Origin: Chionoecetes opilio
Lineage: Eukaryota; Arthropoda; Malacostraca; Decapoda; Majidae
DNA: 64,000 nucleotides
Reading direction: 5' to 3'
NCBI GenBank assembly: GCA_016584305.1
Contig: JACEEZ010016126.1
Location: 851,001-915,000 of the forward strand
The number at the start of each line of letters is the position of its first letter. Position 1 is the first letter of the stretch. A model generated the notes under the pieces. It was given only the letters and a program-made list of their open reading frames with translations. It had not been told where the DNA came from and ran no database searches. The position numbers and the translations under genes were made by a program. Shown here one piece after another: positions 44,441 to 53,330 of this stretch.

Positions 44441-45470
44441 TGTTAAGCCCCACGCCGCCCTACTCCCGAAGGGGGGAGGGAAATTGCGTACGCGGGCTCA
44501 ACGGGGGGGTGTTAATGTAGCTCCTGTTTTAGCGCCCCCCCAAACCCGCTAAGGTTCTATCCAATCGGTCGCTGGCGTGGCATGACAACTAACCCTGGCA
44601 CCCCTACCTGTCGGGGGCCGGGTAGGGCGCATCTCCAAGTTCTACAGAAGGTAAGCGGGCAATGCCCGTTCGTGTCGTCGGAGATACGGGGAGCTTGGTT
44701 CCCCAGGCTAGCAATAGCCCCGGCTATGCCGGGGCGACCCTCCCTGTCCCCCCTAGAGTCCCTGGCTTGATACAGGTCCCCCAGGGGCCTCCTTAATCGC
44801 CTGCCCTATCATGCACTTGTCAATCACGTGAATACATCACCATCTGCTGCGTCGCCTTCAGGAAGACCTGTATGTGGTACCCCAGAGGTCCTAAGGCCCT
44901 GTTGTAGGTGCCTCGTAATGCCCCGGGGTTCCAAGGGGGAACCCAGGGGAAGCCTCCTGAAGGAGGTATCTAGTAGGGCGTCGTAGTCGCGTAGAGTTTC
45001 CACCTCCGGCCCACGCCCGCCCCTAGTGCCTGGCCCCAGCGCCCAGTGGCTCCCCAAGGGCCCTGAAGAGAGGTGGGGCGAGTCCTGCCCTGCTCCGGGG
45101 ATCCTGGGGGGGCCTCGGCCGAGGCACGCCATGGACGCAGGCCGGAAACAGGGTAGTCGTATCCCGTAGAGTTTTCCTTGCCAGCCTTGAGTCGGCAACC
45201 TCAGGCACGCGGGCCAGGCTTGGCACGCAGGATGTCTCCTACGCGTCGCGGTTACTCGCCCGTTACTCACGACTCGACGTGAGGTTACTCGCTGCAGTTA
45301 TTCCTGCAGTAATATACTATCACGTTCGCGACACCGTGTGCACACGTATGAACGCCGCCGAAGCCGCGTGAGGTACTGTATGAACGCACGCCGAAGCCGC
45401 ACGAGTTACTGTCCTCGTTCCTCCTTCAGCCTTTGGGCGAGAAGCCCACCTCTGGCTCTCAACAGTGAGT
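44440..45470. other. GC-rich interior of the LTR element
   Basis: About 1 kb at much higher GC than its surroundings, with several mid-length frames on both strands (for example 45270-44824 minus, Pro/Gly/Arg-rich). None resembles gag or another family I know. It may be leader sequence or captured host sequence. Confidence 0.4.
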
Positions 45471-45944
45471 CCCTTGTTCTATAGGTCTCTCCTGTTTAAG
45501 GCCTAACCTTTTCTCCCCTCTTGGCGCTGATAATGATCTGTTCCCTCAGCGAAAACCCTTTGCTTCCCCTCTCTCACTACCATCCTTAGTCCTTTTGCCT
45601 TCTCCCCATTTATCCTTCGTCCCTCCCTATTCCTCATTCCTCTACGTCCCAGCCCTCACAAAAACAAACAAGAAAACAAGCAAGAAGAACAATAAAAGCA
45701 AGAAAGAAAATCCTTGTCACGACATCCCACCTCTACCATCCCAGCGAGCCTCCTCACCGCAAGCCAGCTGAAGGTATCCTCCTCCCAGCCGTGAGACGCC
45801 GCCACCCCAGCACTGACTCAGGCAGTCAGTACTGTGTCGTGGGTATGTTTACTAGTGTGTCTCCTCTCGTGGCTAGGGTGTGCGCGGCTGGATGTTGTGC
45901 GCGGCTTACTGCTCGTCTGTTCCCTGTTCTCTGGGGAACGTGTA

Positions 45945-46735
45945 TCTAATGCGTTTCTTTCTATCCTGTTTTCTAATTTGTTGTGTTTTCCTTCGTGGTT
46001 TCTAAATTGTTTTCTAGTTTCTGGTTTTCTAATTTGTTGTGTTTTCTTTCGTGGTTTTTAAATTGTTTTCTAGTTTCTGGTTTTCTAATTTGCTGTGTGT
46101 TCCTTCGTGGTTTCTGAATTGTTTCTAATTTCTTGTTTTCTAATTTGTTGTGTGTTCCTTCGTGGTTTCTAAATTGTTTTCTAATTTGTTGTGTTTTCCT
46201 TCGTGGTTTCTAAATTGTTCTCTAGTTTCTTGTTTTCTAATTTGTTGTGTTTTCCTTCATGGTTTCTAAATTGTTTCTAATTTCTTGTTTTCTAATTTGT
46301 TGTGTTCCTTCGTGATTTCTAAATTGTTTTCTAATTTGTTGTGTTTTCCTTCGTGGTTTCTAAATTGTTCTCTAGTTTCTTGTTTTCTAATTTGTTGTGT
46401 TTTCCTTCGTGGTTTCTAAATTGTTTTCTAGTTTCTGGTTTTCTAATTTGCTGTGTGTTCCTTCGTGGTTTCTAAATTGTTTCTAATTTCTTGTTTTCTA
46501 ATTTGTTGTGTTTTCCTTCGTGGTTTCTAAATTGTTCTAATTTCTTGTTTTCTAATTTTTTTTTGTGTTTTCCTTCGTGGTTTCTAAATTGTTTTCTAGT
46601 TTCTGGTTTTCTAATTTGTTGTGTTTTCCTTCGTGGTTTCTAAATTGTTTCTAATTTCTTGTTTTCTAATTTGTTGTGCTTTCCTTCGTGGTTTCTAAAT
46701 TGTTTTCTAGTTTCTGGTTTTCTAATTTGTGGAGG
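45945..46735. repeat. Minisatellite of about 65-75 bp (TTGTGTTTTCCTTCGTGG)
   Basis: About a dozen units built from TTCTAATTTGTTGTGTTTTC, CTTCGTGGTTTCTAAATTG and TTTCTAGTTTCTGG, with length variation between units. Confidence 0.93.
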
Positions 46736-48000
46736 TCTAGTGTGTAGTTTACATCTCCTGTTTACGTTGGATTATGTGACATTCATGAGAACTATGATTC
46801 CAGCTTTTATGAAAAATGCAGAATCGATATTTATACAGCATATACTGTTGATTATCCATTGACTTACAGTATGGCAAGGAATGTCCTGTTTTCTGGCAAA
46901 AATAACAGAAATACCTTTTGTTTGCACGCTGACGAGGTCTGTCTACTGAAGGTGCAGCCTGAAGGTGCTGGTGAGGTATACTCAGTAGTATTTTCTGTGC
47001 GCTTAAGGACTTTCAATTGTAACTTATCATTAGCACTTTCCTTGTTTTCGATGATAGTAACTATTCTGTTTATGAATTGATTAATGTCAATAGTGTTGGA
47101 ATCACTGGCGACCCTTGAAATGTCTGATGAGACTGAACTCATTGTTTCACTGTTTGCACATGCCATTTACGGTGTTACGGTTAACTGAATTAACTTACTT
47201 ATAACAAACAAATTCTCATCTACTTCCTGCTGATATTAATGATACACCTACAGAACATAATACTTCATACCTTGGCTAAATGGTGAGACTGAGAGAGAGA
47301 CGAGGTAATATTTAAAACCTTGGGGTCTGCAGGGGTGGTTGGCGTGGCGTCGACGAGGGGACAATACAGACACATAAAAAAGGGGAGGAAATTCTTCCTT
47401 CTCACTTCACCTCAGGATATCCTGCTAAAGGAGGGGAATTAGTTCTACAATATCAATATATAGATAACACGTGGCTTAAAAGGAAGCTATTATACTTCTC
47501 AGGAGGGTATTGTTTGTTGATTGAAGTTCTCCGTGGAGCTGGCGGCGAAAGATATCTGTTGTTGTTGATTGTCCCAGGGCGTGGAGGTACTGAGTCTTGT
47601 GTCACTCAGTGTCTCACGCCGCCCGCCGACGCGACTCGAATATTTTACGTTGTACAAGAAAACAGAATAACGCAGCGCAGAACTACAATGTGAAAATAAA
47701 TTGAAATACTTGTCAATAATTCCGTCACAATGAGCGTGACTGCGAAAGATAGAACCACACTATGAAAATCACGAATTTTCGTGATTGTGCGTTCGTGCGT
47801 GCCGCTGAACGCACAGAACTCAGGCATGCCACGCCTTACACACGTATACATTTTCGTACTGGAAGAAAGAAATAAATAAAGACAGATAACGATAGAAAAT
47901 AAATGTCGAGATATAGATAAGGTGAAAATAGATAAATCTGAAAATACGCACAGTCGCAAAGTAAACCCATTGACCATAGAAAAACAGCGCCACCTTCGGC
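46736..48000. other. LTR-element interior without recognised genes
   Basis: Moderately A/T-rich. A minus-strand frame (47166-46864) and others are short and match nothing I recognise. Confidence 0.4.
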
Positions 48001-48058
48001 AGAAATTATAGACAGAAATTATAGACAGAAATTATAGACAGAATTTATAAACGGACAG
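48000..48058. repeat. 16-bp tandem repeat (AGACAGAAATTATAG)
   Basis: Four units immediately before the 54-bp satellite. Confidence 0.9.
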
Positions 48059-48067
48059 AAACCCAGA

Positions 48068-48770
48068 TATTATACAGAAAACAGATAGCATACATGATAG
48101 AAAAGAAAACATAGAACATATGATAGCAAAGAAAACAGATAACATACATGATAGAAAAGAAAACATAGAACATATGATAGCAAAGAAAACAGATAACATA
48201 CATGATAGAAAAGAAAACATAGAACATATGATAGCAAAGAAAACAGATAACATACATGATAGAAAAGAAAACAGAACATATGATAGCAAAGAAAACAGAT
48301 AACATACATGATAGAAAAGAAAACATAGAACATATGATAGCAAAGAAAACAGATAGCATATATGATAGAAAAGAAAACATAGAACATATGATAGCAAAGA
48401 AAACAGATAACATACATGATAGAAAAGAAAACATAGAACATATGATAGCAAAGAAAACAGATAACATACATGATAGAAAAGAAAACATAGAACATATGAT
48501 AGCAAAGAAAACAGATAACATACATGATAGAAAAGAAAACATAGAACATATGATAGCAAAGAAAACAGATAACATACATGATAGAAAAGAAAACATAGAA
48601 CATATGATAGCAAAGAAAACAGATAGCATATATGATAGAAAAGAAAACATAGAACATATGATAGCAAAGAAAACAGATAACATACATGATAGAAAAGAAA
48701 ACATAGAACATATGATAGCAAAGAAAACAGATAGCATATATGATAGAAAAGAAAACATAGAACATATGAT
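48068..48770. repeat. 54-bp satellite (18-codon unit)
   Basis: Thirteen or so units of ACATACATGATAGAAAAGAA then AACATAGAACATATGATAGC then AAAGAAAACAGATA. The unit is a multiple of three and lacks stops in several frames, so frames of 200-255 codons appear on both strands. One unit is shortened near 48265 and shifts frame. Confidence 0.95.
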
Positions 48771-48800
48771 ACTAATTATGCTATTACAACACCCAATAGC

Positions 48801-49274
48801 GTGGCAGAGCAATCAAAGGCTACTGATAAGCCCAAGAGAAAGGACAAATTACTTCTCAAGGTCCCTGATTTACACACTGCACCGAAACAGATGAGTAGTG
48901 AAGTCACACCAAAGACAAGCAAAAAGCTAAATACCAGCCGACCTCATTTAGAGCACGAACTCTTATCACTACTAACGAAGCACGAGCACGCAATAGCCTT
49001 ACCAGGGGACGCTTTGGGAAAGACTGACGTGTTGAAACATCAAATAAAATTAAAATCAGGTACACAGCCGATTTATATCCCAGCATATAGATTGCCGCAT
49101 TCAAAGCTCGCCACAGTAAATCAATTGATCAGTGAAATGCTCACACAAGATGTGATTGAACCTAGCGATAGTGAGTGGAACTTTCCTCTTATCCTAGTAC
49201 CAAAGTCAGACGACTCAGTAAGCCCAGTCATCGACTACAGGGAGTTAAACAAACGCACTATCCCAGAGTCTTAG
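48801..49274 (+). pseudogene. Truncated Gypsy-type pol fragment
   Basis: 157 codons. The C-terminal half has the spacer and start of a Ty3/Gypsy reverse transcriptase, recognisable by LPGDALGKTDVLKH, IPAYRLPHS, VIEPSDSEWNFPLILVPK and VIDYRELN. It ends in a stop just after that motif, before the catalytic palm motifs. No protease, RNase H or integrase follows, so it cannot encode a working enzyme. Confidence 0.85.
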
Positions 49275-49719
49275 CTAGGAAGGTAGAAATTTTGATTGTT
49301 GTTAACCAATCTGTGTGAATCCCCTTGGAAATAGAAAAGATTATCTACAATTGAGACACCCTGACAGAAATCAAGGACAGAATACGGGTGGAAAAGAATT
49401 GTTTGACAGTCAAATTGGTACATCCTGTTAATTGTACTACTAATTATCATTACTTATTGGATTCCTAGAAATGTTCTTTATGTACAAGAAGCCGCTACAC
49501 ATCAAGATGCATCATCACACAAACATGTTCTTCATGATCCGAACCCTGTAATAGGTTTTGTCAAGCAACGTAACATAATGAATTACTTAGATGGTATAAT
49601 ATGATAGAACAATAACTGCATGAATTATGAATCAAGATAGAAATATTTCATCATGTATTGCTAGCAACTAGTGAAAACAGAAGTCTTGTCGGGACGACAA
49701 GCGGTAGCCTGCCGAGCCC
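49275..49719. other. Noncoding stretch before the right LTR
   Basis: A/T-rich, no recognised motif. The bases preceding the right LTR (GGTAGCCTGCCGAGCCC) are not polypurine. Confidence 0.4.
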
Positions 49720-50342
49720 TGTAATAGGTGTTTTAGTCTGAACAAGGATAGAAATAAGTTAGCTAGATTGATTTATTACCGAGAGAGAGAGAGAGAAAAT
49801 GTACGCCACAATTCTTGTAGAACCGATAATTCTTCCTGCTTGTCATCACAAAAGATTCAGGTTTAGATTACAAAAATGTAGTTTCAGCAGTTCTTTGGCT
49901 TTCATGATTGGCTGAAGAAAAAGGGAGAACAGTACATGTCTTGTCTATGATAGGTCCTCCAAGTCATGACGCAAACGTGACGTCATGGTTATAGGTTAGA
50001 TGTGAAAAGTCTCATTCTTGAGGCAGATAACTTTTGGTCCACGTAAGACACACACGTGACCGTGCGTAGAGTCCCACACGACACCGTGGGCAAAGACCAA
50101 CATTACGAGTGAACACGAGACACAGAGTGAGAACTTGAACATTCTACACGCGAGTGAACACGAGAGAAAAAGAGAGTTCCTGAACACTACAAGTGAATGA
50201 AAGTTACAGTTGTTATCCTTTATTAAAACCAAGAAAGATAACCGACTGATTATTCCAACCCATGCATGACCAGAATGCATGACTACCGGTGCAACAACAA
50301 AACCCGCACTAACAGCAGTAACAGTGGTAAACAGCGTTAACA
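49720..50342 (+). repeat. Right long terminal repeat
   Basis: Direct repeat of 43181-43802. Differences I can see are in the GA run, in CCAGAATGCATGAC, and at the last 25 bases. Confidence 0.65.
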
Positions 50343-50667
50343 GTAGTTACTGCTTCTCACTTCATCCTGATAAGAAAGAAAAATCAGAATTATGCAGCTA
50401 CTGCAGAACACTTATGGCACTCACTACTAAAAGTCACTCTAGTCATCCTCCACTACGGTAGGGTGATAACACGAAAGTACTTATATTAATTAATATGGGG
50501 AAAGAGGGTCTCCCAGACAGGGAACGTGACTAGCAGGCTGCATGTATGCACATCTACTGTCACAGGGTTCAGATAGAAATAATGGTTAATATGCATAAGA
50601 ATATACCTCCAAGCTTATCTGAACGAAATTATAGCACTGTAAAATGCGTATAGGCAGTGTGTATTGA

Positions 50668-51605
50668 GTGTCTTGCACTAAGTCTTGACGTCACAGCCCT
50701 TGTTGTGGCTGCGACAGGTGCGGGAAATGCGAGCTGGAGGACCAACAAACTCCACTTGCCGCCCGTGTTTGCCAGCTTATGGTAATTTGCCCCTACCAAA
50801 TATATGTTTATCAGTATAAAAGGTATACTGTCATCTTCGGAAATGTTTGTTCTATAATATTATCAAATAAAAAACCGTAAAACAAAAGAAAGGCAATTAT
50901 GAGACTCAAGAAATATGCATGAACTTAAAAAACCGTAAAACAAAAGAAAGGCCATTATGAGACTCTCAAGAAATATGCATGAACTTATTAATATTCACCA
51001 ACTCCAGCTCCCATTTAATATTTTGCTTGAAAACATTTTACATGGAGAATATCAATAGAAACAGAATTTCATTAGCTTTCCATTGATATATTTAGTTTTC
51101 TGATAAATGAATTAGAAGCATGCATAAATTAGCGTTAACTAAATAAATAACATCATGAAATCGGGTAATTTTTCCCGATTGATGAGGTTATTTATTTAGT
51201 TAACGCTAATTTATGCATGCTTCTAATTCATTTATCAGATAACGAAATATATCAATGGAAAGCTAATGAAATTCCGCTTCTATTGATATTCTCCATGTAA
51301 AATGTTTCGAGCAAAATATTAAATGGGAGCTGGCGCTGGTGAATATTAATTTCATGCATATTTCTTGAGTCTCATAATGGCCTTTCTTTAGTGTGTTTTA
51401 CGGTTTTTTATTTCATAATATTATAGAACAAACATTTCCGAAGATGACAGTATACCTTTTATACTGATAAACATATCTTTGATAGGGGAAAATTACCATA
51501 AGCTGGCTAACACGGGCGGCAAGTGGAATTTGTTGGTCCTCCAGCTCGCTCCGACGGGCGGCATTTGGCTTGAAGACGCTAGGTCGTGACGTCAGTGCAA
51601 GACAC
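50668..51605. mobile_element. Large foldback element, about 940 bp
   Basis: Two arms of more than 400 bp in inverted orientation, outer ends GTGTCTTGCACT and AGTGCAAGACAC. They meet around CATGAAATCGGGTAATTTTT. The left arm contains an extra tandem copy of about 60 bp (AAACCGTAAAACAAAAGAAA; 50869-50990). Apparently non-coding, and possibly a DNA-transposon derivative. Confidence 0.85.
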
Positions 51606-51771
51606 CTATGTAAATCCCCCATTTAGGTTAACAAAAAACATCCTTCCGTATAGATAATTATGATCCTAGAATTAAAAAGATACCAAATCTTATAAACAAA
51701 ATCAGCGAGATGCTGAAAACCAAATGTACCAATTTTTGTGTAAACAACGCTAGCAGCACGGCGGGCCTCAC

Positions 51772-52119
51772 CCAGAGTCCCTCAACAGCTGACTGACACC
51801 CTCTCCCCGCCTCCCTCCCTGCACCCGCGGCACTATCTTGCAGCTCTCCCACGGCCCTGATGAGTGCCAGACGACGGTGCACAGACACGCAGGTGAGGGC
51901 AGCATGGGGCTTGGTGCAGGGGCGCACAATAGTGATACCGTAGCGGCACTGTGTTGATAAGACCCAAACACGCCCGTCCTGCACCGCCTGGGTTATTGTG
52001 TCTGATGTGATCTTGTGTCTTGAGCCCTGAAGGTGAGCTGTCATCAGGGAGTGACACTGTTGTCCAGGTTTTCCAGCAAGACTAGTGATGACATTAACGT
52101 GACACACAGGACAGGTGGG
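51772..52119 (-). CDS. Possible exon of an unrecognised zinc-finger protein
   Basis: A 116-codon open stretch between a plausible acceptor (CTGTCACCAG) and donor (GTGAGG). It begins PTCPVCHVN and continues to LMTAHLQGSRHK, a CxxC...HxxxxxH layout like U1/matrin-type fingers that bind RNA. The rest (WVLSTQCRYGITIVRPC, VHRRLALIRAVGEL) is not repetitive and looks protein-like. I recognise no family, and no partner exons could be placed. The 940-bp foldback lies directly downstream. It may be a gene fragment. Confidence 0.3.
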
Positions 52120-52800
52120 CTGGTGACAGGGCAGGTAGTGGAGTGACTACACGGGAACCTGCAGGGGAAGGCAACACATGCTATGGCACAGCCTGTCACC
52201 CTGTGTACCTGCCATGCCCATCAGACAACTAGCCGGGCAAGTGTTGTGTTTCTGCACACATGTTGGTATGATTACTATTCACTGCCATCCAGGGTGTTGT
52301 GAATGCCAGTGTTACATGCTGTGGATCAATGCAGCCATGGATGGGGTCATCTTAATCCCGAGTCACTTCATTGAAAAGATCCTAGCCACTCATTAGGCTG
52401 TGTTCAAGCAGGTATTATTGGTATCCTAAAATGGGATTATTGAACCAATACATAATTATTGCTAGGTATATTATAATTACTTTTAGGGCCCTATGGGGAG
52501 TCCAGGTGAGGGGATAACACTAGGTTAAGTTTAGTTTTGGAAAACGGGTACATTTTTACTATTGGACCGTAATCCATTGGTGGCCAAACTATGATATTCC
52601 GACGAGTATTTATGTGATCACGAAAATCACCCTAAAAAACATTGGAAATACTCCCGCTTGCTTCTCCTCCCCCCCGCCCCCTGCCATCCTGGGGACCCGG
52701 CGGGAATGCCAGGTTTTTGGGTGGAGAGATAAATTTCACATATCACCTGATCTAATCTAGCCTAAACATAGTAATCGGGGGGTGGGGGGAACTTGAAATA
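52120..52800. other. Intergenic stretch with no assigned feature
   Basis: A plus-strand frame at 52178-52396 has several Cys and His residues but no family resemblance. 52660-52790 is C- or G-rich. Nothing firm is seen. Confidence 0.4.
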
Positions 52801-52807
52801 TATGTAT

Positions 52808-52872
52808 ACAGGAATTATCACGTGTAGGTCTCTCGGCCTCTTGTAGCTTCCTTATTTTCTTATGTTCTTATA
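52808..52872 (+). mobile_element. LINE 3' tail fragment
   Basis: CACGTGTAGGTCTCTCGGCC to TTATGTTCTTATA. Confidence 0.7.
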
Positions 52873-52934
52873 TATGTAGGCTCTAATGAATTTCTTTTCT
52901 TGTAAAATAGTAGCAATTGTGTTTTGATTGTTTT

Positions 52935-53250
52935 GAGAAGTTTTTAAGTGGATAAAGGGATTTAATAAAGGAGAGGTAGGAAAAGTTCTTACGGCTTTTA
53001 ACCAGGGTAGAACAAGAAGTAACGGATTCAAGCTGGAAAAGCGTAGATTTAGAAAGGAAATAGGGAAAAACTGGTTCACAAATAGGGTGGTGAATGAATG
53101 GAATGGTCTCAGTAGACAGGTAGTTAGTGCTGGATAGGTTCATGGATGGGGATGAAAGGTGGATGTAGGTAGTGTTAGGTGACAGGAACTACCACGTGTA
53201 GGCCTCGCGGCCTCTTGTAGCTTCCTTATTTTCTTATGTTCTTATGATCG
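52935..53250 (+). mobile_element. LINE 3' end upstream of the Nibbler-like gene
   Basis: A sense copy with decayed ORF end (GFKLEKRRFRKEIGKNW, NGL) and tail TTCTTATGTTCTTATG, ending 76 bp before the acceptor of the next gene's first coding exon. Confidence 0.75.
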
Positions 53251-53330
53251 TCATAAATTCCAAATGTCTTGCGGAGTATTTTCTCCTATTTCCTCACGTT
53301 CATAACAAGGTTTCCTTTATTTTCAGAAAA

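Larger units (their letters stand above)
43181..50342 (+). mobile_element. Defective Ty3/Gypsy-type LTR retrotransposon with internal satellites
   Basis: Two direct repeats of 622-623 bp (43181-43802 and 49720-50342), starting TGTAATAGG and ending TTAACA, flank a 5.9-kb interior. By eye they differ at only a handful of positions, so the insertion is recent. A PBS-like TGGTGTCTAGCG follows the left repeat by one base. The only recognised coding part is a short piece of Gypsy-type pol (48801-49274) that stops early in the reverse-transcriptase domain. Gag, protease, RNase H and integrase are absent. The interior is mainly satellites and GC-rich sequence. I see no matching target-site duplication and no clear polypurine tract, so a duplicated segment remains an alternative. 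Confidence 0.65.

Noticed and set aside
44084..44520. Cys/Phe/Leu and Gln/Glu/Asn frames
   Set aside because: 12-bp satellite artefacts inside the LTR element.
48068..48770. CRISPR-like array
   Set aside because: Units are head-to-tail without variable spacers, and this is an animal nuclear genome.
48032..48894. Frames of 212-255 codons resembling membrane proteins (minus) or Lys/Glu-rich proteins (plus)
   Set aside because: Generated by the 54-bp satellite; both strands are open simultaneously.
43181..50342. Intact, active retrovirus-like element
   Set aside because: Only an N-terminal pol fragment is present; gag, protease, RNase H, integrase and envelope are not visible.
53244..53330. 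Upstream ATG of the Nibbler-like gene at 53244
   Set aside because: It lies in the LINE tail TTCTTATG and before a strong acceptor at 53326; the ATG at 53331 fits the gene better.
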